From Pseudomonadota bacterium (GTDB taxonomy: Bacteria > Pseudomonadota > Gammaproteobacteria > Xanthomonadales > Xanthomonadaceae), in the NCBI GenBank assembly GCA_023388355.1, contig JAEWGI010000048.1, forward strand, positions 1 to 58,890: DNA of 58,890 nt, in the 5' to 3' direction. The position numbers were made by a program, and so were the translations under genes. Positions 8,004 through 19,570 of this stretch are shown here, piece by piece. Under the pieces are notes generated by a model. That model was not told the origin of the DNA and did not search any database. It was given only the letters and a program-made list of their open reading frames with translations. Position 1 is the stretch's first letter, and the number at the start of each line of letters is the position of its first letter.

Positions 8004-9206
8004 ATGGAAGGCGAACACGGCGTCATGATCGTCGGTGGCGGGCTGGTCGGTGCCAGCCTGGCGCTGGCGCTCGATCGTGCGGGCGTACCCGCGACCATGG
8101 TCGAGGCGGCCCCGGCAGCGCTGCCGGAGGTGTTCGACCAGCGCAACCTGAGCTTTGCCGAGGCCACCGTGAACGCGCTCGGCCGGCTGGGCGTGATGCA
8201 GCGGCTGCGCGCGCCGACCGGCACCATCCGGCGCATCCACGCCAGCCGGCGCGGGGATTTCGGCCGGGTGCTGCTGGAGGCGGGCGACTACGGCCGCGAG
8301 AGCTTCGGCCAGGTGGTGGTGGCGCGCGACTTCGGCCAGGCGCTGGACGAGGCGCTGGGCGCGACGAGCCAGCTGTGCAGGCTGCGCGCAAGGGTGCTGG
8401 ACATCGGTGCGGTCGAGGGGGGCATGCGCGAGGTGCGCATCGCCGACGCGGCCGGCGAACGCGTGCTGCGCGCACGCCTGGTGGTCGCGGCCGACGGCAG
8501 CGGCAGCCGGATGCGCGAGGCGCTGGGAATCGAGGCCGATACCCACGATTACCGCCAGCGCCTGTTCGTGGCCCGGCTGCGCACCGCGCGCGCGCCCGAC
8601 GGCATGGCCTGGGAGCGGCTGGGCGACGACGGCCCCACCGCGCTGCTGCCGCGCGGCGACGGCGCCTGGGGCCTGGTGCACGGCGTCGACGAGGCCGAAG
8701 CCGATGCGGTGGCGGCGCTGCCCGACCGCGATTTCCTCGCCCGGGTGCAGGCCGCGTTCGGCTGGCGCGCCGGGCGCCTGCTCGAAGTCGGCGAGCGCAG
8801 CCGCTATCCGGCGCTGCGGGTGGTGGCGCGCCGGACCACAGCCGCGCGCGCGGTGCTGGTGGGCAACGCCGCGCAGACCGTGCATCCGGTCGGCGCCCAG
8901 GGCTTCAACCTCGGCCTGCGCGACGCGCTGACCCTGGCCGAACTGGTTGCCGATGCGGACGATCCGGGCAGCGACGCGCTGCTCGATGCCTACGTCGCGC
9001 GCCGGCGGGAAGACCGCAGCCGCACCCTGGCGTTCTCCGACGGCCTGGCGCGGCTGACCGCCAACCGCGCGCCGCTGCTGCGCCCGCTGCGCAGCCTCGG
9101 CCTGCTGGCGCTGGACCGGGTGCCGTCGCTGCAGGCGCTGCTGGCCGGTGGCGCGATGGGCTATCGCGGCGACGTGCCGGCGCTGTGCCGCGGTCCGGTC
9201 GCATGA
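8004..9206 (+). CDS. ubiH: FAD-dependent 2-octaprenyl-6-methoxyphenol hydroxylase (UbiH-type)
   Basis: 400-residue flavoprotein monooxygenase of the UbiH/COQ6 family, which hydroxylates the ring of the ubiquinone precursor in an O2-dependent way at the inner membrane. It has the N-terminal FAD dinucleotide fold (VMIVGGGLVGASLALALDRAG), the middle DG motif (LVVAADGSGSRMREALG), and the second FAD motif (LVGNAAQTVHPVGAQGFNLGLRD), the typical GNAAhTlHPiaGQGfNLGLRD signature of UbiH. Its stop overlaps the start of a second hydroxylase gene (ATGA at 9203-9206). Confidence 0.92.
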   Translation: MEGEHGVMIVGGGLVGASLALALDRAGVPATMVEAAPAALPEVFDQRNLSFAEATVNALGRLGVMQRLRAPTGTIRRIHASRRGDFGRVLLEAGDYGRESFGQVVVARDFGQALDEALGATSQLCRLRARVLDIGAVEGGMREVRIADAAGERVLRARLVVAADGSGSRMREALGIEADTHDYRQRLFVARLRTARAPDGMAWERLGDDGPTALLPRGDGAWGLVHGVDEAEADAVAALPDRDFLARVQAAFGWRAGRLLEVGERSRYPALRVVARRTTAARAVLVGNAAQTVHPVGAQGFNLGLRDALTLAELVADADDPGSDALLDAYVARRREDRSRTLAFSDGLARLTANRAPLLRPLRSLGLLALDRVPSLQALLAGGAMGYRGDVPALCRGPVA

Positions 9207-10377
9207 GGCGGCGCGAACGGCACGACGTGGCGATCGTCGGCGGCGGCGTGGTCGGCGCGGCCTGCGCGCTCGCCCTGGCCCGGCAGGGGCTGGACGTGCG
9301 CCTGCTGGAGGCGGCGCGGCCGCCGGCCTGGGCCGCGGAGCCGGCCGACCTGCGGGTCTACGCGATCGCGCCGGACAACGCTGCCCTGCTCGACGGCCTC
9401 GGCGCCTGGGCGGCGGTGCGCGACGCGCGCGCGCAGCCGTACCGGCGGATGCTGGTATGGGATGCCGGCGGCGGCAGGCCGATCGTGTTCGATGCCGACG
9501 TGCTCGCGCGCCCGCAGCTGGGCTGGATCGTCGAACAGGGACTGCTGGTGGACGTGCTGTGGCGCGCGCTCGAAGCCGCGGGCGTGCGCGTCTCGTGTCC
9601 GGCGCGGGTGGTCGCGCTGGAGCAGGACGACGACGCGGCGACGTTGCGCCTGGAAGACGGTACCGGCGTGACGGCGCGGATCGCGATCGCCGCCGACGGC
9701 GTGGCCTCGCCGCTGCGGCGCATGGCCGGGATCGCCGCCGAGGCCCACGACTATGCCCAGCAGGGCGTGGTCGGCTACGTGCGCACCGCGCTGCCGCACC
9801 AGGACACCGCCTGGCAGCGCTTCCTGCCGACCGGGCCGCTGGCGCTGCTGCCCTGGGTGGACGGATCGTGCTCGATCGTCTGGACCCTGCCGCATGACGA
9901 GGCCGCGCGCGTGCTGGCGCTGGACGACGCGGCGTTCGCGCGCGCCATCACCACCGCCTTCGATGCCCGGCTGGGCGCGATCGAACCGCTCACCCGCCGG
10001 GTCGCGTTCCCGCTCCGGCGCCAGCTCAGCGCCAGCCAGCACGCCGGCCGGGTGCTGGTGGTGGGCGACGCCGCGCATGCGGTGCATCCGCTGGCCGGGC
10101 AGGGCGTGAACCTGGGCCTGCGCGACGTCGCCGCGCTGCGCGATGCGGTGGCTGGCGCGCAGCGGCGTGGCCAGGCCTGGGATGCGCCGCACCGGCTGGC
10201 GCGCTGGGCGAGGTCGCGGCGCAGCGACAATGCGCTGGCCGCGCACGCCTTTGAAGGCCTCAACCGCCTGTTCTCCAACGACGCCCTGGCGCCGACCCTG
10301 CTGCGCGGGCCGCTGCTGGGCCTGGTCGGGCGGGTGCCGCCGCTGGTGGACCTGTTCTGGCGCCGCGCCGCCGGCGG

Positions 10378-10381
<4 letters not shown>
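9203..10381 (+). CDS. FAD-dependent ubiquinone-biosynthesis hydroxylase (UbiI/VisC-type)
   Basis: 392-residue paralogue of the preceding UbiH, with VAIVGGGVVGAACALALARQG, IAIAADGVASPLRRMAGI and VVGDAAHAVHPLAGQGVNLGLRD. The GDAAHxxHPLAGQGxNLGLxD signature and the position just after ubiH are typical of UbiI/VisC/UbiF-type hydroxylases acting at another ring position; which carbon is modified cannot be told from sequence. It begins inside the ubiH stop (4-base overlap) and its own stop overlaps that of the convergent DUF808 gene. Confidence 0.88.
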
Positions 10382-11313
<932 letters not shown>

Positions 11314-11452
11314 GGGGTATCCGTGCGGCGGAGGAAGGCGCGATTGTAGGGGCGATGGCGCCGGCTGCGCGTGACGCGGCCGTCGCGCTGGTGACGCGCC
11401 GGGCTGCCTCACTTGATCTTCCGCATGCGCAAGAGGGCCGTCGTCCTCATCC

Positions 11453-11496
11453 CGCCCCTCTCCCTCCCACGCACGCGGGGGAGGGTCGGGGTGGGG
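11453..11496. repeat. CTCCCTCCC / GGGAGGG intergenic inverted repeat
   Basis: A pyrimidine-rich arm (ccctctccctccc) is followed by a short spacer containing GCACGC and a purine-rich arm (gggggaggg). It resembles the CCCTCTCCC-GGGAGAGGG intergenic palindromes common in xanthomonad genomes. A related copy lies at 23834-23866. Confidence 0.5.
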
Positions 11497-11540
11497 TCAG
11501 GACGCAGCGGAACGCTGTCCGCCTGCGGCCGCCCGGCTCC

Positions 11541-11891
11541 TCAGCGGCGCAGGCGCGCGGTGTATTCGTCGCGGTCGAGGCGGTCGTTGCCGCTGCTGTC
11601 CACGCTGGAGAAGCTGTCGCCCAATCCCGGTTCCGCCGCCGCTTCGGTGCGATCGACGGCGCCGTCGCCGTTGCGGTCCAGGGCGTCGAAGGCACGGCTG
11701 GCCCGCAGCATTGCCGGATCCGCCACGCGGGTCAGCAGGGTGACGTCGGGGGCGACCTGGACCCGCGTGGTGGCATCGGCGCGCGCGTCGCGCGTGGGAT
11801 GGGGGGCGGTCGTGGACTGTGCCGCGGCGACGCCGGCGGCCAGGACGAGCGCGGCGGTGAGCAGGGTGCGGTGCAGCGTGGTCGCGTGCAT
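11541..11891 (-). CDS. Secreted EF-hand calcium-binding protein
   Basis: 116 residues with a signal peptide (HRTLLTAALVLAAGVAAAQ) and two EF-hand loops near the C-terminus: DALDRNGDGAVDRTEA and DSSGNDRLDRDEY, both with Asp/Asn at the calcium positions and an acidic residue at position 12. It should therefore be an exported small calcium-binding protein; its partner is unknown. It stands alone between the DUF808 gene and rlmM, with about 100 bases of intergenic sequence upstream. The frame extends well upstream without a credible start, so the ATG before the signal peptide was used. Confidence 0.85.
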   Translation of the reverse strand: MHATTLHRTLLTAALVLAAGVAAAQSTTAPHPTRDARADATTRVQVAPDVTLLTRVADPAMLRASRAFDALDRNGDGAVDRTEAAAEPGLGDSFSSVDSSGNDRLDRDEYTARLRR

Positions 11892-11989
11892 GGTTCGGCT
11901 CCGGTCGTGGGATACGCCGCATGCTCGATGCGCCGCGATGAAACGACCGTCAATCCGGGCGCCGGCGCCGCGGGTGCAACAGCCCGCGT

Positions 11990-13042
11990 TCAGTCCGCGC
12001 GGCGGGTGGCGTGGACCGTGATCTCCTCGCGATCGTGGTAAAGCTGGCGCGCGCGCAGCGCCAGCGGCACGCCAGCTTCCGCTTCGAACGCCTCCAGGCT
12101 GCGCCGGGTTTCCAGCCAGCGCTTCTTCATCGGCAGCTTGAGGTTGAAGATCGCGTCGCGACACCAGCCTTCGCGCATCCATTCGCCCATGCGCCGCGCG
12201 ACCCGCGCCGGCTGCTCCACCATGTCGCACACCATCCAGTCCAGCGGCCGCGGCGGCTGCCAGCGGAAGCCGTCGGCGCGCAGGTGTTCGACCAGGCCGG
12301 TGTCGAGCACGTGCTGGCGCAGCGGGCCGTTGTCGATCGCGGTCACGCGCAGGCCTTTGCGCGCGAGTACCCAGGTCCAGCCGCCGGGTGCGGCGCCCAG
12401 GTCGGCGGCGGTCATGCCCGGCTGCAGGCGCTCGCGCCGCTGGGCGTCGTCGAGCAGGGTCAGCAGCGCTTCCTCCAGCTTCAGCGCCGAGCGCGAGGGC
12501 GCGTCGGGATGCAGCCTGAGCCGCGGCACGCCAAGCGGCCACGGCGCGGACAGCGCGGGATCGGAATCGGCGAGCAGCGCGTGGTCGCCGGCCACGAAGC
12601 ACAGGTGCAGGCGCGGCGCGCGCGGGTCGTCGTCCGCGGCCAGCAGGCCGTGGCGGCGCAACGCCGGGCGCAGCGCGTTGCCGAAGCTGCGGGCCAGGGC
12701 CGAGAGCGGCTTGCCCGCGTCCGAATCGGGGTGTTCGACCAGCAGGGTGCCGTAGGGCCGGGTCGGCGCGGTGGCGGCGATCGCGTCGAGGATCGGCGTG
12801 ATCCGGTCGCGGGGATCGAGCCCCTGCAGTTCACCGAACAGGCGCAGCGACTGCCGCGCGAACACCAGGCTGCGCCACGGCAGGGCCGCGGCCAGCCCCT
12901 CGTCGCCGAGGAACAGCACGTAGCCGTCGCCGCGCGCGGTCCGGGCGTAGCCGGGCAGGCCGGCCCCGGTCGCACGCTCGCCCAGTTCCGCCGCCAGTTC
13001 GGGCTCGAAGCCGGCGCGGCAGTAGCACAGCAGGCCGTTCAC
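11990..13042 (-). CDS. rlmM: 23S rRNA (cytidine2498-2'-O)-methyltransferase RlmM
   Basis: 350-residue RlmM (YgdE). There is an N-terminal THUMP-like domain (GLLCYCRAGFEPELAAELGER) and a C-terminal Rossmann methyltransferase with the SAM motif AADLGAAPGGWTWVLARKG, the acidic motif LDWMVCDMVEQPARVA, and the catalytic Lys region FNLKLPMKKRW. Length is normal. It modifies C2498 of 23S rRNA. The gene starts 9 bases after the stop of the upstream deaminase gene and is likely in its operon. Confidence 0.95.
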   Translation of the reverse strand: MNGLLCYCRAGFEPELAAELGERATGAGLPGYARTARGDGYVLFLGDEGLAAALPWRSLVFARQSLRLFGELQGLDPRDRITPILDAIAATAPTRPYGTLLVEHPDSDAGKPLSALARSFGNALRPALRRHGLLAADDDPRAPRLHLCFVAGDHALLADSDPALSAPWPLGVPRLRLHPDAPSRSALKLEEALLTLLDDAQRRERLQPGMTAADLGAAPGGWTWVLARKGLRVTAIDNGPLRQHVLDTGLVEHLRADGFRWQPPRPLDWMVCDMVEQPARVARRMGEWMREGWCRDAIFNLKLPMKKRWLETRRSLEAFEAEAGVPLALRARQLYHDREEITVHATRRAD

Positions 13043-13051
13043 GGCCCGCGC

Positions 13052-13630
13052 TCAGTAGCTGCGGGCACCGGAGCGGCCGTAGGCGCGCAGCACTTCGCAC
13101 GCGGCGTCGCGATGCACGTCGCGCACCACCTCGATGCCGCGGCGCGCAAGCTCGCCCATCCAGTCGGCGGGCAGCGGGCCCTCGTCGAAGGCGGTGAGCG
13201 CTTCGACGTCCGCGGAGCGGGCGCCGATCAGCAGGCGATCGATGCCGGCCCAGATGCTGGCGCCGTAGCACTGGCAGCACGGCTGCGCCGAGGTCGCCAG
13301 CACGTAGCGGCCGACCACGTTGTCGTCCAGATCGCGGTTCAGGCGCGCGCGGCCCAGGCTCTGCTGCGCCAGCATGCAGGCCATGGTTTCGGCGTGGGCC
13401 ACGGAGCAGTGCTGCGGCAGCACCCGGTTGACCCCGATCGCGACGATGCGGTCGTCGCCGGCATCGAACACCGCCGCGCCGAAGGGACCGCCGCTGCAGG
13501 CCTCGATATTGAGCCGCGACAGCTCCACCGCCAGCGCGACCTTGGCCTCGTCGCCGGGCCATGTGCGCGCCGGATCGACGATGCCGTGGGCCCACTCGGG
13601 CAAGGTGAGCTGGACCTGGGTGGCGAGCAT
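13052..13630 (-). CDS. Zinc-dependent nucleoside/guanine deaminase family protein
   Basis: 192-residue cytidine/deoxycytidylate-deaminase-fold protein with the zinc and proton-shuttle motifs HAE (SVAHAETMAC) and PCxxC (SAQPCCQCYGAS). The N-terminal EACSGGPFGAAVFD matches the guanine deaminase / tRNA adenosine deaminase-like branch (PFGA). Substrate is uncertain: free guanine, cytosine or a nucleoside are possible; it is longer than TadA and lacks its tRNA-contact signature as far as I can tell. Its ATG overlaps the stop of the upstream lipoprotein gene by one base (13630). Confidence 0.85.
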   Translation of the reverse strand: MLATQVQLTLPEWAHGIVDPARTWPGDEAKVALAVELSRLNIEACSGGPFGAAVFDAGDDRIVAIGVNRVLPQHCSVAHAETMACMLAQQSLGRARLNRDLDDNVVGRYVLATSAQPCCQCYGASIWAGIDRLLIGARSADVEALTAFDEGPLPADWMGELARRGIEVVRDVHRDAACEVLRAYGRSGARSY

Positions 13631-14001
13631 CAGCGGTCCACCCGGATCGGTCCGTCCACCGCCTGGCAGCGGCCCTGCACGCAGTCGCAGGACTGGATGT
13701 CCTTCCAGCCGCAGACCGAGGCCATGCCGCTGGCCGCGCACTGCGCGCGCACGGCGTCCGGGTCCACCGCCGCGTCGCGGTTCACGCAGGCGGGGAAATG
13801 GCCGCAGCAGTTGCCCACGTTCTTCACCGCGCAGTCGCTGGCGACGCGACAGCTGGCGTCGACCGTGCCGGGGATGGCGTCCGCCGCCGGCGTGGGCATC
13901 GCCGCCCGGGACGGATCGACGGACGGCGCCGTCGCCGCTGGCGCGCACGCGCTGGCGCCGATGGCCAGGCACAGCGCGACGAGGACGGTGCGCAGTCGCA
14001 T
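13630..14001 (-). CDS. Cysteine-rich lipoprotein of unknown function
   Basis: 123 residues with a lipoprotein signal (MRLRTVLVALCLAIGASAC) and lipobox ASAC. The mature part has a Pro/Ala-rich linker of about 30 residues and then ten cysteines within roughly 60 residues (ASCRVASDC, GNCCGHFPAC, AQC, SVCG, SCDCVQGRC), suggesting up to five disulfides in an exported domain. I do not recognise a function. It lies 5 bases downstream of glnS and its end overlaps the deaminase start, so glnS, the lipoprotein, the deaminase and rlmM probably share a transcript. Confidence 0.8.
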   Translation of the reverse strand: MRLRTVLVALCLAIGASACAPAATAPSVDPSRAAMPTPAADAIPGTVDASCRVASDCAVKNVGNCCGHFPACVNRDAAVDPDAVRAQCAASGMASVCGWKDIQSCDCVQGRCQAVDGPIRVDR

Positions 14002-14006
14002 CGGTC

Positions 14007-15746
<1,740 letters not shown>

Positions 15747-15906
15747 GACGCGTGTCGGGGGAATAGGGCGCCAGTGTAGCCGAGGCGTCCGTTGAGCCCG
15801 ATCGTCGGGTGCTGTGCGGCCTGCATACCTGATAATGTGACACACGCCGCTGTTTGTCGGCACGAAGCTTGCTTTCCCTTCCGCCAGTCCGCCAGGAGAA
15901 CAAGGG

Positions 15907-16011
15907 ATGTCCTCGATCCGTCCCCATGCCGGCAGCTTCTCGCGGACCGCGCCGTGCCGGTGGGCGCCGGGGGCGGGTCGCGGCGGCATCGACCCGGAGG
16001 GCGCGTCCTGA
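15907..16011 (+). CDS. Putative 34-residue leader ORF coupled to the GGDEF gene
   Basis: An ATG at 15907 has a strong Shine-Dalgarno sequence (AGGAG at 15894-15898) and opens a 34-codon frame that begins [19 protein letters not shown] and stops with TGA at 16009-16011. Its stop overlaps the proposed CTG start of the diguanylate cyclase (CTGA at 16008-16011) in the manner of translationally coupled genes. The peptide has no recognisable domain. It could be a leader peptide controlling the cyclase, or the true N-terminus if the downstream frame is joined to it by a frameshift or a sequence error. Confidence 0.5.
   Translation: MSSIRPHAGSFSRTAPCRWAPGAGRGGIDPEGAS
15996..16010 (+). promoter_or_regulatory. 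Ribosome binding site with apparent CTG start codon
   Basis: GGAGGG at 15996-16001 is followed after exactly 6 bases by CTG at 16008-16010 in the GGDEF frame. No ATG, GTG or TTG with comparable spacing exists before the first membrane segment: GTG codons at 15954 and 15960 and a TTG at 15792 have no Shine-Dalgarno sequence. Confidence 0.55.
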
Positions 16012-18182
16012 GCAGCCAGCGCAATGCCACGGGCGGACGCCACGAGGGCCTGATCGCGATCTGCCTGGTGCTGGTGCTCGGGCTGGTGGCGGCGGCCGTG
16101 GCCGGCGGGCTGCCGGAGAGCCGCGGCGTCGAAGTCGCGACGAGCACGCTGGCAGATGCGCCGCGCCCGGCCGGCGTTCCGGACGGCAGCGTGCACCGCA
16201 CCCGACTGCTGCGCTTCGAACTGCCGGCCACCGCCGGGGATACGCAGTGGATGCTGCGGCTCGAACGCGAGGCGGTCGATGCGGTGTGGCTGCAGGGCAA
16301 GGGCTGGCGCAGCCCGGCGCAGGGCTTCTTCCAGCCTGGCGAAGCCGCCGGGGTGCTGCCGGGCAGCTATCTGTTCGACCTGCCGAGGGGCGGGCCGGGT
16401 CCGGTGGAGATCGAACTGCACACCATCGGCGACGCGCGTGGCGCCCTGCATCCGCAGGTGATGACGGCGGCGCAGGCGATGCACCTGGAGCACTACGCGG
16501 TGGCGGCCAGCGCCACGATCTACGCCAGCCTGTTCACCATCGGACTGCTGGCGCTGGCGCTGTACTCGGCCGCGCGCGACCGCCTGTTCCTGGCCCTGTT
16601 CGGATTCGCCGCGGTGGCGCTGCTGGCGCTGTCGGCGCTCAACGGCCACCTCTACCAGGTGCCGGGCCTGCGCCTGTTCGCGTTCTGGCGCAGCCAGGGC
16701 GTGGTGGCGCTGGTGATGCTGCTGTGCGCGGCGTGGCTGCAGATGCTGCTGCGGTACGCGGGCATGGACCAGGGACGGTCGCGCTGGAAGGGCGTGGTGG
16801 ACGGGGTCTCGCTGGCGCTGGTGGGGCTGGTGGCGCTGTGCCTGCTGAACGTGCCGCAGCTGGCGCGCGTGCTGGCCCAGGTGCAGGCGGTCCCGTTCGG
16901 CCTGGCGCTGCTGCTGGGGCTGGTGCTGCTGGTCGACGCGGCCCGTCGGCGCACCCTGATGGCGCTGCCGCTGACCGCGCTGGCGGTGCTGGCGCTGGCG
17001 GGCGTGGTGCTGCTGGAACTGTCCATGCGCGGCCTGGGCTTCGACAGCGTGCTGGTGCACTACGGCTACCAGTTGGCGATCGTGGGCGGGGTCGCGATCC
17101 TGGCCGTAGGGCTGGTGGGACGGATCGCCGAGTATCGCCAGCAGCGCGATCGCGAGCTGCTGGCGCGGACCGACACCGAGCGCCGCATGCAGCGCGAGGC
17201 GGCGCGTTCGGAGCTGGTCTCGGAACTGCAGTCGCGGCTGCGTTCGCTGCCGCCGGAGGACATTCCCTGGGCCGCGTTCCGGCTGCTGCTCGACAACCTG
17301 CTGCCGCTGCTGCCGGTCGAGCGCGCCGTGCTCGCCGCGCACGGCCTGCATGGCCAGGACGTGCTGGTGTCGGAGCCGGCGGCGGACACCGACGCGGTGC
17401 GCGCGCAGCTCGACCGGCGCCAGCTGGCGCTCAGGCGGCAGGCCGCCAACGGCATCACCCTGCAGCAGCCGGTGACCGAAGCCGGGCAGCCGTCGATCGT
17501 CGCGATCGAGGCGGTGGTGCCGCTGTCGATCCGCGCGCCGGCCTGGGGCGCGCTGCTGCTGCAGCGCCGCGGTGCCGACGGCTTCGCCACCGAGGAACTG
17601 TCGCTGGCCGGCGACTTCGCGCGCCAGGCCCTGCTGCACGTGGACCAGGCCATGGCCGCGGTCCAGCTGCGCCGCTCGGCGGAGCTCGATGCCCTGACCG
17701 GCAGCTTCAACCGGCGCACGATCGACCACTGGCTGGCGCGCACCTTCGCCGAGGGCGCGCGCTCCGGTCAGCCGGTCTCGGTGCTGTTCATCGACCTGGA
17801 CCACTTCAAGTCGATCAACGACCGCCACGGCCATGCCTGCGGCGACGTCTGCCTGCGCGAGGTGGCGCTGGCGCTGCGCGGTGCGCTGGACGAGGGCGAC
17901 CTGTTCGGCCGCTACGGCGGCGAGGAGTTCATCGCGATCCTGCCCGGGCGCAGCGGTGCGGCCGCGCGGGTGGTCGCCGAGCAGCTGCGGATGGCGGTGG
18001 AGCACCTGCGGCCCGAATGCGGTGCCCAGCCCGTGTCGCTGACCGTGAGCGTGGGCGTGGCCACCCGCCTGGAGCACGAGGACGGCCCCGAGGCCACCCT
18101 GGGCCGCGCCGACCGCGCGCTGTACTCGGCCAAGGCCGCCGGCCGCAACTGCGTGCAGGTAGCGCCTGCGGTGTTCCGCTGA
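16008..18182 (+). CDS. Membrane-bound diguanylate cyclase (7TM-type sensor, GAF-like, GGDEF)
   Basis: About 724 residues from the proposed CTG start. Order: short cytoplasmic N-terminus, signal anchor ([21 protein letters not shown]), a periplasmic domain of ~130 residues, seven hydrophobic segments (about residues 165-370) resembling 7TMR-DISM sensors, a short coiled coil ([20 protein letters not shown]), a GAF-like domain, and a C-terminal GGDEF domain. The catalytic loop is RYGGEEFIA with the metal/GTP residues [16 protein letters not shown], so it should make cyclic di-GMP. The inhibitory I-site RxxD is replaced by DEGD, suggesting no product inhibition at this site. Start uncertain; alternatives are GTG 15954/15960 and TTG 15792. 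msrA follows 71 bases downstream. Confidence 0.88.
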   Translation: MSSQRNATGGRHEGLIAICLVLVLGLVAAAVAGGLPESRGVEVATSTLADAPRPAGVPDGSVHRTRLLRFELPATAGDTQWMLRLEREAVDAVWLQGKGWRSPAQGFFQPGEAAGVLPGSYLFDLPRGGPGPVEIELHTIGDARGALHPQVMTAAQAMHLEHYAVAASATIYASLFTIGLLALALYSAARDRLFLALFGFAAVALLALSALNGHLYQVPGLRLFAFWRSQGVVALVMLLCAAWLQMLLRYAGMDQGRSRWKGVVDGVSLALVGLVALCLLNVPQLARVLAQVQAVPFGLALLLGLVLLVDAARRRTLMALPLTALAVLALAGVVLLELSMRGLGFDSVLVHYGYQLAIVGGVAILAVGLVGRIAEYRQQRDRELLARTDTERRMQREAARSELVSELQSRLRSLPPEDIPWAAFRLLLDNLLPLLPVERAVLAAHGLHGQDVLVSEPAADTDAVRAQLDRRQLALRRQAANGITLQQPVTEAGQPSIVAIEAVVPLSIRAPAWGALLLQRRGADGFATEELSLAGDFARQALLHVDQAMAAVQLRRSAELDALTGSFNRRTIDHWLARTFAEGARSGQPVSVLFIDLDHFKSINDRHGHACGDVCLREVALALRGALDEGDLFGRYGGEEFIAILPGRSGAAARVVAEQLRMAVEHLRPECGAQPVSLTVSVGVATRLEHEDGPEATLGRADRALYSAKAAGRNCVQVAPAVFR

Positions 18183-18253
18183 GCGCTTCGCGGCGCGCTT
18201 GAAGTGGCGCGATCCGGCCGCAGATCGGCTGGATCATCGCGTGGAGCAGGAAC

Positions 18254-18904
18254 ATGATCGGAATCGGGGCCTGGAAACAGCGCCTGCCGCAGCCCGGCGA
18301 GGCGCTGCCGGGGCGGGCGCAGGAAATGCCGCTGCACAACCGCCACCACGTGCTCGGCGCGCCGCTGCGCGACGGGTTCGAGGGGCTGGCGCGGGTGCAG
18401 TTCGGCATGGGCTGCTTCTGGGGCGCCGAGCGCAAGTTCTGGAGCCTGCCCGGCGTGACCACGACCGCGGCCGGCTATGCCGGCGGCGAAACGCCGAACC
18501 CGACCTATCGCGAGGTGTGCTCCGGGCAGACCGGCCATGCCGAGGTTGTGCTGGTGGTGTACGACCCGGCGGCGCTGCCGTTCGAAACCCTGTTGCGGGT
18601 CTTCTGGGAGCACCACAACCCGACCCAGGGCATGCGCCAGGGCAATGACGTGGGCACCCAGTACCGTTCGGTGATCTTCTGCCACGACCCCGACCAGCAC
18701 GCGCTGGCGCTGGCCAGTCGCGACGCCTACCAGGCGCGACTGCGCGAAGCCGGGCACGGCGCGATCAGCACCGACATCCGCTTCCCCGCGCCGACCTTCC
18801 ACTACGCCGAGGACGAGCACCAGCAGTACCTGTCGAAGAATCCCGCCGGCTACTGCGGCCTGGGCGGCACCGGCGTCAGCTGCCCGATCGGCCTCGCTCC
18901 GTAG
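18254..18904 (+). CDS. msrA: Peptide-methionine (S)-S-oxide reductase MsrA
   Basis: 216-residue MsrA, which repairs methionine-S-sulfoxide in proteins. The catalytic Cys is in [10 protein letters not shown], followed by [19 protein letters not shown] and [13 protein letters not shown], and the conserved C-terminal segment [19 protein letters not shown] with a resolving Cys region GVSCPIGL. The N-terminal ~45 residues ([25 protein letters not shown]) are the extension seen in E. coli-type MsrA. It fits with the nearby ahp/oxyR peroxide-defence cluster but is on the opposite strand. Confidence 0.96.
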   Translation: MIGIGAWKQRLPQPGEALPGRAQEMPLHNRHHVLGAPLRDGFEGLARVQFGMGCFWGAERKFWSLPGVTTTAAGYAGGETPNPTYREVCSGQTGHAEVVLVVYDPAALPFETLLRVFWEHHNPTQGMRQGNDVGTQYRSVIFCHDPDQHALALASRDAYQARLREAGHGAISTDIRFPAPTFHYAEDEHQQYLSKNPAGYCGLGGTGVSCPIGLAP

Positions 18905-18922
18905 CCACGGCTGGGCCCGGTC

Positions 18923-19567
18923 CTACAGCGGCTCGATGGCGCAGACGTAGACCAGCTCGCAGGCACCGTCGCCGGTGTCGTCGCGGGTGAGCGAACTGCG
19001 CCAGCGCCAGCCGTCCTCGGCGCCGGCTTCCACCAGCCAGCCCCGGATACGCACCCGGTCGTCGGTGCGCACCTCGCGCAGGGCGCGGGCCACCTGCGCA
19101 TCGGCCGGGATCATGTGCATGTTGGCGCTGCTGCGGACGATTTCCCGCGCCGGGATCGGCGGATCGCCCGACCAGCGGTAGCGGTACCAGCGCCCGGACT
19201 GGCGGATGTTCAGGCGCTCGAGCACGGCGTCGTCGCCCATGCGGCCCCAGCCCAGGGCCAGGTCGGTGGGCGAGAACTCCGCTTCGCGCCCGCGCGCGTA
19301 GTCCTCGCGCGAGAGCACCCGCGCGCTGATGCGAAAACCCGCCAGCGCGGTGAGCGTGCCGGCCTCGAATTCGAACGGGGCCAGCTCGTGCGGCAAACCG
19401 GTCTGCAGCGGGCCGTCGCCGGGATCGGCGCCCGGCGGCGACGGGCAGGCCACGGCGACGCCTGTCGCCGGGGCGGGCGCGTCCGGAGTGCGCGGCGAAT
19501 AGGGCGAGAACCACCAGCCGAGCGCGCCGAGCAGCAGCCCGGCCAGCGCCAGCCTGCGCAGCGCCAC
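18923..19567 (-). CDS. Hypothetical membrane-anchored protein
   Basis: 214 residues with an N-terminal membrane anchor (LRRLALAGLLLGALGWWFSPYSP), then a soluble region with ARVLSREDYARGREAEFSPTDLALGWGRMGDD, WYRYRW, SSANMHMIPAD and RVRIRGWLVEA followed by SLTRDDTGDGACELVYV. I recognise this as a conserved hypothetical of gammaproteobacteria without assigned function. The Trp/Arg-rich and HMIPA segments look conserved and the domain should lie outside the cytoplasm. It sits 3 bases downstream of rnk and is probably co-transcribed with it. Confidence 0.7.
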   Translation of the reverse strand: MALRRLALAGLLLGALGWWFSPYSPRTPDAPAPATGVAVACPSPPGADPGDGPLQTGLPHELAPFEFEAGTLTALAGFRISARVLSREDYARGREAEFSPTDLALGWGRMGDDAVLERLNIRQSGRWYRYRWSGDPPIPAREIVRSSANMHMIPADAQVARALREVRTDDRVRIRGWLVEAGAEDGWRWRSSLTRDDTGDGACELVYVCAIEPL

Positions 19568-19570
19568 GGC

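Noticed and set aside
15792..15836. TTGAGC ... GATAAT as a promoter for the GGDEF gene
   Set aside because: GATAAT at 15831-15836 is a good -10, but the TTGAGC is 33 bases upstream, too far, and no -35 is visible at normal spacing.
15747..16007. Possible cyclic di-GMP (GEMM) riboswitch before the GGDEF gene
   Set aside because: I looked for the GEMM core and tetraloop receptor pattern and do not see it; the leader ORF with coupled CTG start explains the region better.
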